From Nocardioides soli (GTDB lineage: Bacteria; Actinomycetota; Actinomycetes; Propionibacteriales; Nocardioidaceae): DNA of 64,000 nucleotides. The notes under the pieces were generated by a model that searched no databases, had not been told where the DNA came from, and saw only the letters and a program-made list of their open reading frames with translations. How positions within the stretch are numbered: the stretch's first letter is position 1; each line of letters opens with the position of its first letter. The position numbers and the translations under genes are program-made. The stretch covers positions 620,501-684,500 of the forward strand of contig NZ_JACHWR010000003.1 of assembly GCF_014191495.1 (NCBI RefSeq), written 5' to 3'. Below are positions 48,617-59,391 of this stretch, one piece after another.

Positions 48617-48760
48617 GGTGGTTTCGAGGCTCGGCGCTGGCGCGCCTCGCACCTCAACCACCGTGCCCGCTCGGGCCTAGCGGCCCTCGCACCTCAACCA
48701 CCGGCTCGCCACGGTGGTTGAGGTGCGAAGGCGCGCCAGCGCCTGAGCCTCGAAACCACC
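48617..48760. repeat. Intergenic cluster of palindromic repeats between fadD17 and fadE27
   Basis: One full copy at 48617-48662, a half copy at 48668-48702 (GGCCCTCGCACCTCAACCACC) and an inverted full copy at 48713-48760. The cluster lies in the middle of an otherwise tightly packed minus-strand operon. Confidence 0.9.
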
Positions 48761-48769
48761 CCCCGTCGC

Positions 48770-49891
48770 TCACACCGGCTCGGCGGCCAGCGTGCGCCCG
48801 ATGGCCAGGGCCTGCTCGGTGGCGCCGCCGTGCAGGAACTCGAAGCGCTTCGCGCCCGTGAAGTAGCGGTGCGTCTCGCCGTCGAGGTCGATGCCGACGC
48901 CGCCGTGCACGTGCACCGCGGTGTGCGCGAGCCGATGGCCGGCGTCGGCGGCCCAGAGCTTGGCGATGGCGACCTCGGTGTCGGCCGGCAGGCCCTCGTC
49001 GAGCCGCCACGCGGCCTGCCACAGCGTGAGCCGCTGGCCGAGCACGTCGATGTAGCCGTCGGCCAGCCGCTGGGAGACCGCCTGGAAGGTGCCGATCGGC
49101 CGCCCGAACTGCTCCCGGGTCTTCGCGTACGCCGCGGTCAGCCGCAGCGCGCCCTCGGTGATGCCGAGCTGCTCCGCGGCGGCACCGAGCACCATCAGCC
49201 GGCGCAGCCGGTGCGCCACGGAGCCGTCGGCGGCGCCGAGCAGCCGGTCCGCACCGACCACGACGCCGTCGAGGTCGAGACGAGCCACCGCGTCGCGGTC
49301 GGAGGACGTCTGGGCCACCACCGTCACGCCGGCGTCGCCCGGCTCGACGAGGAACACCCCGACGCCCGCCGGCGTCTCGGCCGGCACCAGCACGAGGTCG
49401 GCGTACGGCCCGGCGGGCACGACCGCCTTGCTGCCGGTCAGCCGGAAGCCGCCGTCCGCGGTGTCCTGGGGCGTCGCGACCGTGGTCGGTCGCTCGGGCG
49501 CCCAGGACCGCTCCTCGGCGAGCGCCGCCGTGACGACGATCGCGCCGGAGGCGGCGCGGGACAGCCAGGCGGCCCGCTGCGCGTCGGAGCCGTGCTCGGC
49601 GATCAGCCGCGAGGCGGGGCCGTGCGCGGCCAGCGGCACCGGCGCGACCGTGCGGCCCACCTCGACCAGGACCCGGCACAGCTCGACGAGGCCGAGCCCG
49701 GCGCCGTCGTCCTCGTCGGGCAGCGCGAGCCCGAGCAGCCCGGCCTCCCCGAGCGCGGCCCAGAGCTCGCGGTCGAAGCGGTCGCCGCCGGCCTCGACGG
49801 CCTTGAGCCGCTCGTTCGTGGCGCGGTCGGACAGGATGTTCGCGGCGAGCTCCGCGGCGTCGTCCTGCTCCGGGGTGAACTGGAAGTCCAT
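48770..49891 (-). CDS. fadE27: Acyl-CoA dehydrogenase, FadE27-like (ChsE5-type subunit)
   Basis: 373 aa: N-terminal helical domain DFQFTPEQDDAAELAANIL, middle beta domain FRLTGSKAVVPAG, C-terminal helical domain with TREQFGRPIGTFQAVSQRLAD and HVHGGVGIDLDGETHRYF. In mycobacteria FadE27 pairs with FadE26 as the alpha2beta2 ChsE4-ChsE5 enzyme acting on 3-oxo-cholest-4-en-26-oyl-CoA. 24 bp separate it from the fadE26-like gene. Confidence 0.85.
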   Translation of the reverse strand: MDFQFTPEQDDAAELAANILSDRATNERLKAVEAGGDRFDRELWAALGEAGLLGLALPDEDDGAGLGLVELCRVLVEVGRTVAPVPLAAHGPASRLIAEHGSDAQRAAWLSRAASGAIVVTAALAEERSWAPERPTTVATPQDTADGGFRLTGSKAVVPAGPYADLVLVPAETPAGVGVFLVEPGDAGVTVVAQTSSDRDAVARLDLDGVVVGADRLLGAADGSVAHRLRRLMVLGAAAEQLGITEGALRLTAAYAKTREQFGRPIGTFQAVSQRLADGYIDVLGQRLTLWQAAWRLDEGLPADTEVAIAKLWAADAGHRLAHTAVHVHGGVGIDLDGETHRYFTGAKRFEFLHGGATEQALAIGRTLAAEPV

Positions 49892-49915
49892 GTCAGTCTC
49901 TCCTCGTCGAATCCG

Positions 49916-51136
49916 CTACGAACGCTTCGCCGCGGGCAGGCCCAGGCCGACGTAGCCGATGATGTCGCGCTGGATCTCGTTGGTGCCGCCGCCGAAGGTC
50001 ATCACCAGCGCGGAGCGGTAGAACCGCTCGAGCCGCCCCTGCAGCACGGCGCCCTCGGAGTCGCCGGTGACGCCGGCGTCGGGGCCGACGATCTCCATCA
50101 GCGTGCGGTAGACCTCGGTCGCGAGCTCCGAGCCGTAGATCTTGGTCGCCGACGCCTCGGCGGGGGACAGGTCGACGCCGGCGTCCGCGTCGGCGGCGAG
50201 CTTCCAGTTGATCAGCCGCAGCGCCTCCGCGCGGGCGTGCGCCCGGCCGAGCGCGATCTGCACCCACTCGACGTCGATGACGCGCCTCTTCCCGGTCCCT
50301 GAGGAGCCGAGGGACGAGGCGTCTCGAAGGGTGGTGTCCTGCGCCCAGGTGCGCACCATCTCGATCGAGTGGGTCAGCGGCGCCGCCGAGGTCAGCGCCA
50401 CCCGCTCATGGTTGAGCTGGTTGGTCATCAGCGACCAGCCGCCGTTGAGGTCGCCGACCAGGTTGCTCGCCGGCACCCGCACGTCCTCGTAGTACGTCGC
50501 ACTCGTGCTCACGCCCGCGACGGTGTGGACCGGGGTGTAGGAGAAGCCGGGGGAGTCGGCCGGCACCAGGATCATCGACAGGCCCTTGTGGCGGGGCAGG
50601 TCGGGATCGGTGCGGCAGGCGAGCCAGATCCAGTCGGCGTACTGGATCAGCGAGGTCCACATCTTCTGGCCGTTGATCACCCACTCGTCGCCCTCGCGGA
50701 CCGCCCGCGTCTTCAGCGACGCCAGATCGGTGCCGGAGCCGGGCTCGGAGTAGCCGATCGAGAAGTGCAGGTCGCCGGCGAGGATCTTCGGGAGGAAGTG
50801 CTCCTTCTGCTCGTCGGTGCCGTAGCGCATGATCGTCGGGCCGACGGTGTTGAGGGTCAGGTAGGGGATCGGCACGCCGGCGACGGCGGCCGCGTCGGTG
50901 AAGATCAGCTGGTCGACCATCGAGCGGGCCTGGCCGCCGTACTCCTGCGGCCAGCCGATCCCGAGCCACCCGTCGGACCCGAGCCGGCGGATCACGTCCT
51001 TGTAGACGCCCGCGTCGCCGAACTCGCCGGTGGCGGACGCGAGCCCCGCGCGCACCTCCGGGGTGACGAGGCCCGCGAAGTACTCCCGCAGCTCCTCGCG
51101 GAGCCGCTCCTGCTCGGATGTGAGGGCGATGTGCAT
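49916..51136 (-). CDS. fadE26: Acyl-CoA dehydrogenase, FadE26-like (ChsE4-type subunit), with an in-frame repeat
   Basis: 406 aa. It has HIALTSEQERLREELREYF, DGWLGIGWPQEYGG, FSIGYSEPGSGTDLASLKTRA and VINGQKMWTSLIQYADWIWLACRT, and near the C-terminus MTFGGGTNEIQRDIIGYVGLGLPA. ATG 51136 has GGAG 5 nt upstream; a frame extension to 51277 would cross the promoter and KstR-like site. Around residues 267-281 a segment (RDASSLGSSGTGK) is encoded by a second-family palindromic repeat between TWAQDTTL and RRVIDVEWVQ. It should form the heterotetramer with the FadE27-like protein. Confidence 0.86.
   Translation of the reverse strand: MHIALTSEQERLREELREYFAGLVTPEVRAGLASATGEFGDAGVYKDVIRRLGSDGWLGIGWPQEYGGQARSMVDQLIFTDAAAVAGVPIPYLTLNTVGPTIMRYGTDEQKEHFLPKILAGDLHFSIGYSEPGSGTDLASLKTRAVREGDEWVINGQKMWTSLIQYADWIWLACRTDPDLPRHKGLSMILVPADSPGFSYTPVHTVAGVSTSATYYEDVRVPASNLVGDLNGGWSLMTNQLNHERVALTSAAPLTHSIEMVRTWAQDTTLRDASSLGSSGTGKRRVIDVEWVQIALGRAHARAEALRLINWKLAADADAGVDLSPAEASATKIYGSELATEVYRTLMEIVGPDAGVTGDSEGAVLQGRLERFYRSALVMTFGGGTNEIQRDIIGYVGLGLPAAKRS
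50294..50334. repeat. Second-family palindromic repeat inside fadE26
   Basis: GGTCCCTGAGGAGCCGAGGG followed by ACGAGGCGTCTCGAAGGGTGG, with GTCCCT/AGGGAC arms. It resembles the uvrC copy (CTCGTCCCTC, GGCTCCTCA) and is in frame. Confidence 0.7.
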
Positions 51137-51223
51137 GCTGCTCCAACTCTCCTCGAGGTGCCCTGCGGGCGCGGGTGCGACGGCAGGATCTGGGGGGGCC
51201 CCTGGAAACGACGACTCGAAAAC

Positions 51224-51237
51224 TATAACCTGTTCTC
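51224..51237. promoter_or_regulatory. KstR-like operator between fadE26 and kshA
   Basis: TATAACCTGTTCTC matches TAGAACnnGTTCTA at all but two positions and has the AACnnGTT core. It lies between the divergent steroid genes, 30 bp before the kshA ATG, where the cholesterol-responsive TetR-family repressor KstR would control both directions. Confidence 0.6.
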
Positions 51238-51266
51238 GTTTTGGTCCACAGGTCTGGAGGCACGCC

Positions 51267-52442
51267 ATGAGCGACACCCGTTACCTCGATCGCGGTACGC
51301 CGCCCGAGCGCTTCGCGCGAGGCTGGCACTGCCTGGGTCTGGCCACGGCGTTCGGCGACGGCCGGCCGCACGCCGTCGAGGCGTTCGGCGGCAAGCTCGT
51401 CGTCTGGCAGGACAGCAAGGGCGAGATCAACGTGCTCGACGGCTACTGCCGGCACATGGGCGGCGACCTCACCCAGGGCACGGTGAAGGGCGACGAGATC
51501 GCCTGCCCGTTCCACGACTGGCGCTGGGGCGGCGACGGGAAGTGCAAGGCGATCCCCTACGCGCGGCGGGTGCCGCTGCGGGCCCGCACCCAGAAGTACC
51601 CGGTCGTCGTCCGCAACGGCCAGGTGCTGATCTGGCACGACGTCGAGGGCTCCGCGCCCGACCTCGACATCCTGCCGCCGGTGCTGCCCGGCATCGGCAC
51701 CGACGAGTACACCGACTGGACCTGGGAGGTCCTCGACGTCCCGACCGCGCACTGCCGCGAGATCATCGACAACGTCGTGGACATGGCGCACTTCTTCTAC
51801 ATCCACTTCGCGTTCCCCACGAACTTCCGCAACGTCTTCGAGGGGCACATGGCGACCCAGTTCATGGAGTCGACCGGCCGCCCCGACGTGGACGGCGCCG
51901 GGTACGGCGACGAGGGGCTGATGCTGAAGTCCGAGGCGTCCTACTTCGGGCCGTCGTACATGGTCAACTGGATCCACGTCGACTACAAGGGATTCGAGAC
52001 CGAGGTCGTGCTGATCAACTGCCACGTGCCCACCTCGGACAACTCCTTCAAGCTGCAGTACGGCGTCTGCGTCAAGAAGCCCGAGGGCGTGGACGACGCG
52101 ACCGCGGAGTACATCGGCAAGCGCTACTCCGAGACCTTCAAGGAGGGCTTCGAGCAGGACGTCGCCATCTGGTTGAACAAGGCCCCGGTCCAGAACCCCC
52201 TCCTGTGCGAGGAGGACGGCCCCGTCTACCAGCTGCGCCGCTGGTACGAGCAGTTCTACGTCGACCGGGCCGACGTGACGGCCGAGATGACCGACCGGTT
52301 CGAGTTCGAGGTCGACACCACCAAGGCGAACGAGTTCTGGCAGGAGGAGGTCGCGGAGAACCTCCGCAAGAAGGCCGAGGAGGAGAGCCGGCCCGCCGAC
52401 GAGGCGGCCGCGGCGTCCTCCAGCGCGATGACGAACGGCTGA
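51267..52442 (+). CDS. kshA: 3-ketosteroid 9alpha-hydroxylase oxygenase KshA
   Basis: The 391-aa Rieske non-heme iron oxygenase opens steroid ring B by 9alpha-hydroxylation. Rieske ligands are C61-x-H63 and C80-x2-H83 (GYCRHMGGDL, CPFHDWRWGGDGKC). The catalytic iron region is IIDNVVDMAHFFYIHFAFPTNF. The C-terminus ends in a Glu/Ala-rich tail. ATG 51267 follows TGGAGG. The gene is divergent from fadE26 behind a KstR-like site and followed after 4 bp by a small Cys/His protein gene and then kshB. Confidence 0.94.
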   Translation: MSDTRYLDRGTPPERFARGWHCLGLATAFGDGRPHAVEAFGGKLVVWQDSKGEINVLDGYCRHMGGDLTQGTVKGDEIACPFHDWRWGGDGKCKAIPYARRVPLRARTQKYPVVVRNGQVLIWHDVEGSAPDLDILPPVLPGIGTDEYTDWTWEVLDVPTAHCREIIDNVVDMAHFFYIHFAFPTNFRNVFEGHMATQFMESTGRPDVDGAGYGDEGLMLKSEASYFGPSYMVNWIHVDYKGFETEVVLINCHVPTSDNSFKLQYGVCVKKPEGVDDATAEYIGKRYSETFKEGFEQDVAIWLNKAPVQNPLLCEEDGPVYQLRRWYEQFYVDRADVTAEMTDRFEFEVDTTKANEFWQEEVAENLRKKAEEESRPADEAAAASSSAMTNG

Positions 52443-52446
52443 GGCC

Positions 52447-52740
52447 ATGGCGTCCTTCGTCCCCACCAGCGCCGACACGCTGGAGGACCAGCGGCTCTAC
52501 ACCCGGGCCCGGCTGACCGAGGTCGCCTGCCTCGACTGCCTGGCCACGGTCGGCGTGAAGAAGAACAGCGAGCACCACACGTCGATCCAGTGGACCGCCG
52601 AGGCCCGCGCGCACTGCCCCGAGCTGTCTCGCAGGGCGAACGGCCGCGACTCGCACTACGCGTGCCCCCGGATGATCGCCAGCATCGAGGCGGCGGTGCG
52701 CGAGGATCGGATCCCCATCGGGGCCGAGGACGGCTACTGA
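52447..52740 (+). CDS. Small Cys/His-rich protein encoded between kshA and kshB
   Basis: This 97-aa protein is of unknown function. It has C28-x2-C31 in VACLDCLATV, paired histidines (SEHHTSIQW), HCPEL at 56-58, and HYACPRM at 69-74. Four Cys and four His could form one metal or Fe-S site. Position between the oxygenase and reductase genes, 4 bp after kshA, points to a role with KshAB, such as electron transfer, Fe-S delivery or assembly. I do not recognise a named family. The stop codon region is duplicated (13-bp tandem GGACGGCTACTGA). Confidence 0.8.
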   Translation: MASFVPTSADTLEDQRLYTRARLTEVACLDCLATVGVKKNSEHHTSIQWTAEARAHCPELSRRANGRDSHYACPRMIASIEAAVREDRIPIGAEDGY

Positions 52741-52767
52741 GGACGGCTACTGACCAGATGAGGACAC

Positions 52768-53865
52768 ATGTCTGACGAGTCCTTCGAGGTGAAGGTCGTG
52801 AGCGTGGTCGAGGAGACCGCGGACGCCCACTCCATCTCGTTCGCGGTCCCGGCCGGCGCCGAGGAGCGGTTCGCCTACAAGCCGGGCCAGTTCCTCACCC
52901 TCGCCGTACCTTCGGAGCAGACGGGGGTCGCGGCGCGCTGCTACTCGCTGTCCAGCAGCCCGATCGGCGGCGGCCCGCTTACGATCACGGTGAAGCGGAC
53001 CGCCGGCGGCTACGCCTCCAACTGGGTCTGCGACCACCTGCACGAGGGCGACAGCATCCGGGTGCTGCCGCCGAGCGGCATCTTCACGCCGGCGTCGCTG
53101 TCGGCCGACCTGCTGCTCTTCGCCGCGGGCAGCGGCATCACCCCGGTCGTCTCGATCACCCGCACGGCCCTGCAGCAGGGGACCGGCCGGATCGTGCTCT
53201 TCTACGCCAACCGCGACGAGCGGTCGGTGATCTTCGCCGACGAGCTCAGCCGGCTCGCCGCGGAGCACCCGGACCGGCTGCAGGTCGTGCACTGGCTGGA
53301 GACCCTGCAGGGCCTGCCCGTCCAGGAGCAGCTGAAGGCGTTCGCGCGCGACTACGCGACGTACGACGCGTTCGTCTGCGGCCCGGCGCCGTTCATGAAG
53401 ATGGTGGTGGCCGCGCTCAAGGAGCTGGAGTTCCCGCGCGAGCGACGGCACCAGGAGAAGTTCATCTCGCTCGGCGGCAATCCGTTCGGGGACCTGCACG
53501 ACCGCGAGGTCGCCGAGCACGAGATCGAGGACGCCGAGCGCGACGAGGACGACGCGGCGGCCGACGCCGGCGAGCCCGGCCCGGAGGGGCCGGTGCGGCT
53601 GGAGGTCGAGCTCGACGGCGAGCAGTACGCCTTCGACGACTGGGCGCCCGGCACCAAGATGCTCGACCACCTCGAGGCGAAGGGCGTCAAGGCGCCGTAC
53701 TCCTGCCGCGAGGGGGAGTGCTCGGCGTGCGCGGTGCGGCTGCTCGAGGGCGAGGTCACGATGCTGCACAACGACGTGCTCGACGACGAGGACATCGCCG
53801 ACGGGATCCGGTTGGGCTGTCAGTCGGTGCCGGTCACCGACGTGGTCAAGGTGACCTACCACTGA
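52768..53865 (+). CDS. kshB: 3-ketosteroid 9alpha-hydroxylase reductase KshB
   Basis: The 365-aa class IA-type reductase has an N-terminal FAD domain (RCYSLSSSP, the FAD-binding RxYS motif), an NAD domain (LLFAAGSGITPVVSI), FVCGPAPFM, and a C-terminal plant-type [2Fe-2S] ferredoxin (SCREGECSACAVRLLEGEV ... CQSVP). An acidic linker (EHEIEDAERDEDDAAADAGE, ~250-270) joins the domains. It passes electrons from NADH to KshA. Confidence 0.93.
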   Translation: MSDESFEVKVVSVVEETADAHSISFAVPAGAEERFAYKPGQFLTLAVPSEQTGVAARCYSLSSSPIGGGPLTITVKRTAGGYASNWVCDHLHEGDSIRVLPPSGIFTPASLSADLLLFAAGSGITPVVSITRTALQQGTGRIVLFYANRDERSVIFADELSRLAAEHPDRLQVVHWLETLQGLPVQEQLKAFARDYATYDAFVCGPAPFMKMVVAALKELEFPRERRHQEKFISLGGNPFGDLHDREVAEHEIEDAERDEDDAAADAGEPGPEGPVRLEVELDGEQYAFDDWAPGTKMLDHLEAKGVKAPYSCREGECSACAVRLLEGEVTMLHNDVLDDEDIADGIRLGCQSVPVTDVVKVTYH

Positions 53866-53922
53866 GGACCGGCCCCGGCCGGTGCGCTCGTAGCACCGAT
53901 CCCGGGGGCCGGCATCCTCAAG
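53866..53922 (+). terminator. GC-rich stem-loop after kshB
   Basis: An imperfect inverted repeat runs from GAGGACCGGCCCC to GGGGGCCGGCATCCTC, with an inner GGTGCG...GCACC stem. It begins directly at the kshB stop codon and likely ends the kshA operon. Confidence 0.55.
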
Positions 53923-54039
53923 ATTGGTGCAAGAAATTCTGGTCTAGTCCTCACCGCTGTTCGGTCGGTCCAGGTATCAGGCTGGCCTCTTCAGGGAAGT
54001 TCCTGCTTCAGACGAACTCACTGACATGAGGACCCAGCC

Positions 54040-54711
54040 ATGTATCTCGGACTGTGCTTGTTCGGCGTGGTCGCCGCCGTATGGGCGATCGCCTACGTCA
54101 CGACGCGACCGGACGCCGCCAGCCGCGGCGCGCGTGACCGCGACCGGCGCGCTGCCCAGCTGCGCACCTGCCCCGACCGCGCCACCATCCTCGACGTCGA
54201 GGAGATTCTCCGTGCCCATCCGCTGCCGGACCCGACGGTCGCGCGGGTGCTCGGCACCGCCGCGGAGCGGCGGATCGGCTCGCGGACCCTGTGGTGCTGG
54301 GCGGACCGCTTCGGTGCCGACCGGCTGGTGCTCGCGATCGACGCCGACGTCGCCGAACGGCGGCTGCGGCGCCATCTCGACGCCGGGACCGCGCCTGACT
54401 GGAACGCCCTGGAGGTCTTCGCGCGGCTCAACCGGGAGGCGCTGCCCGGCGGCCTGCCGCTCCAGGAGATCGTCGACCTCGACGCGGTCCCGCCCGTGGA
54501 CGAGCTGAGGTTCGACGTCGCCGGCTGGGAGACCCAGCCCCCGGACGCCGCCGTACCCGTGGCGACCGACGCCGACCTGAGCCAGTTCGACAACCTGCCC
54601 CCGATCTTCGAGCCCGGCCTGCCGGTCGCCCGGTCGATGCCGCCGCCCGACGGACGGCGATCCACCCCGCCCCGGGCCGGCGGCGACGACCCCTGGCCGA
54701 TGGTGGCCTGA
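54040..54711 (+). CDS. Membrane-anchored protein of unknown function
   Basis: 223 aa. One N-terminal helix (LGLCLFGVVAAVWAIAYV) is followed by a basic stretch and a soluble region with LRTCPDRATILDVEEILRAHPLPD and RTLWCWADRFGADRLVLAIDA. A Pro-rich tail ends GGDDPWPMVA. I do not recognise a family. The ATG has GAGGA upstream. A promoter region at ~53930-54035 contains CTGGTCTAGTCC (53939-53950), which weakly resembles a DasR (dre) site. Confidence 0.65.
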   Translation: MYLGLCLFGVVAAVWAIAYVTTRPDAASRGARDRDRRAAQLRTCPDRATILDVEEILRAHPLPDPTVARVLGTAAERRIGSRTLWCWADRFGADRLVLAIDADVAERRLRRHLDAGTAPDWNALEVFARLNREALPGGLPLQEIVDLDAVPPVDELRFDVAGWETQPPDAAVPVATDADLSQFDNLPPIFEPGLPVARSMPPPDGRRSTPPRAGGDDPWPMVA

Positions 54712-54746
54712 CCCGCGACCCGGCGCTGAGTGACGCGCCGAATCGG

Positions 54747-55424
54747 CTACCAGCCGCGCTTGCGCCACTCCGGCAGCGCGGGGCGCTCGGCGCCGAGCGT
54801 CGAGTCGTCGCCGTGGCCGGGGTAGAACCAGGTCTCGTCGGGGAGCCGGCCGAAGATCTTGGACTCGACGTCGTCGAGGAGGGTCGCGAAGGCCGCGTCG
54901 TCGCCGAAGGTGTTGCCCACCCCGCCCGGGAAGAGCGAGTCGCCCGTGAAGAGGTGCGGGTGACCCGCGGGGTCGTCGTAGAGCAGCGCGATGGAGCCCG
55001 GCGTGTGCCCGGTGATGCGGATGACCTCGAGCGTGCACGACCCGACCGCGACGGTGTCGCCGTCCTCCACGGGCCAGGTCACCGGGACGCCCGTCTGCGC
55101 GGTGATCTCGTCGGCGTCCGGGGCGCCGGCGACGACGGCCGCGCCGGTCGCGGACACGACGTCCGCGAGCGCCCGGTGATGATCCCAGTGCTGGTGGGTG
55201 GTGACGACGGCCGCCAGCCCGTCGGCACCGATCAGCGGCAGCAGCGTCTCGGCCGAGTCGGCCGCGTCGATCAGCACCTGCTCGCCGGTGTCGCGGCAGG
55301 TCAGCAGGTAGCAGTTGTTCGACATCCGCTCGTCCACCGCCACCTTGGTGATGGTCAGGTGCTCGAGCTCGCGGACGTCGGGGCCGCCCCCGACCCGCAC
55401 GGTTCCGGTGTACATGCTCACCAT
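54747..55424 (-). CDS. Metallo-beta-lactamase-fold hydrolase (glyoxalase II-like)
   Basis: 225 aa. The Zn motif THQHWDHHRALADVV matches HxHxDH, and later ligands are in ITGHTPGSIALL, LFTGDSLFPGGVGNTFGD and the terminal FYPGHGDDSTLG. The glyoxalase II-like group hydrolyses thioesters or similar, possibly mycothiol conjugates. ATG 55424 overlaps the stop of the upstream DinB-type gene. Confidence 0.88.
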   Translation of the reverse strand: MVSMYTGTVRVGGGPDVRELEHLTITKVAVDERMSNNCYLLTCRDTGEQVLIDAADSAETLLPLIGADGLAAVVTTHQHWDHHRALADVVSATGAAVVAGAPDADEITAQTGVPVTWPVEDGDTVAVGSCTLEVIRITGHTPGSIALLYDDPAGHPHLFTGDSLFPGGVGNTFGDDAAFATLLDDVESKIFGRLPDETWFYPGHGDDSTLGAERPALPEWRKRGW

Positions 55425-56137
55425 GCTCCGATCCGCGGCAGCGCGCCGCCCTCGCTCGTGACTCCGTCGCCCGACCCGCGTCCGAGCAGCCACCACGCGA
55501 GGTCCACCGCGCGACCGGTCACCACCCTCCCGCTCGCGCCCCAGGCCCACTCCCGGTCCAGGTCGGTCGCCCGGGCCACCAGCGGCTCGGCCGGACCGCC
55601 GCGGGTCAGCGTCGTCTCCAGCACGTGCGCGGCGAACTCGGGCGTCCACGCGGCCCGGTCGTAGCCCGCGCCGAGGTCGGCGTGGTGGATCTCGACCTCG
55701 CGCAGCCGCATCCAGGGCACGTCCCCGGGGGTGAACACCCGGCCGCCGGGCACCCGCTCGATCGTGGTGTCCGAGGCGTCCGCCGGTACGGCGGCGATCG
55801 CGTCGTGCAGGTCGGTGCACGCCCCGAGCAGCCGCGAGCGCAGCACCGACGGCCCCGTGGCCGCCAGGTTCTCGATGTCGCCGTCCCGGGCCTCGGTGGA
55901 GACGTACATCGACACCGGCCTGCCCTCGACGACGCCGGTGAGCGCGGTGGCCAGGCCCTCCGCGTTGAGGGCGAGGTGGGCGAGCACGTGGGCGCGGGTC
56001 CAGCCCGGGAGTCCACTGGGCTCGGCGTACGCCGGGTCGGGGAGCGCGTCGGCGGTGCGCACCATCCGGCGCGTCGCCTCGGGCAGGAGTCGGTCGACGA
56101 CCGTCTCCGTCGTGAGATCGGGCATGCGGGTGCTCAT
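55418..56137 (-). CDS. Maleylpyruvate isomerase / mycothiol-dependent (DinB-like) family protein
   Basis: 239 aa. It has the actinobacterial MDMPI N-terminal helical bundle (SGLPGWTRAHVLAHLALNAEGLATAL, with the His of HVLAHL as a likely metal ligand) and REVEIHHADLGAGYDRAAW. It ends in a small domain with TGRAVDLAWWLLGRG. Family members isomerise maleylpyruvate or use mycothiol. ATG 56137 is preferred. It is co-transcribed with the MBL-fold hydrolase, hinting at mycothiol-linked detoxification. Confidence 0.86.
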   Translation of the reverse strand: MSTRMPDLTTETVVDRLLPEATRRMVRTADALPDPAYAEPSGLPGWTRAHVLAHLALNAEGLATALTGVVEGRPVSMYVSTEARDGDIENLAATGPSVLRSRLLGACTDLHDAIAAVPADASDTTIERVPGGRVFTPGDVPWMRLREVEIHHADLGAGYDRAAWTPEFAAHVLETTLTRGGPAEPLVARATDLDREWAWGASGRVVTGRAVDLAWWLLGRGSGDGVTSEGGALPRIGAW

Positions 56138-56255
56138 GGGCCCATCCTGCCGGACGGCGCGCGCTGCCGGCCGGAGCGCTGTCGGTGGTGCGTGAGATCG
56201 TGGGGAACACCGGCGTGCCGGGAGTCGTTCTGCCTTGCTGATGCCGGTTAGGATG

Positions 56256-56271
56256 GCGAACACCTGTTCGA
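56256..56271. promoter_or_regulatory. LexA (SOS) box upstream of uvrA
   Basis: GCGAACACCTGTTCGA matches the actinobacterial SOS box TCGAACnnnnGTTCGA at 11 of 12 defined positions and lies 19 bp before the uvrA start. Confidence 0.8.
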
Positions 56272-56289
56272 AGCGAGGGGAATCAGTCA

Positions 56290-59340
<3,051 letters not shown>

Positions 59341-59348
59341 TCGGCCAC

Positions 59349-59387
59349 GGTGGTCGAGGTGCGAGCGGAGCGAGCCTCGAGACCACC
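59349..59387. repeat. Palindromic repeat after uvrA
   Basis: GGTGGTCGAGGTGCGAGCGG ... GCGAGCCTCGAGACCACC forms a near-perfect 39-bp hairpin between convergent uvrA and the sulfotransferase-like gene. It probably also serves as terminator. It is a variant of the family in cobB and cobN. Confidence 0.8.
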
Positions 59388-59391
59388 GGTG

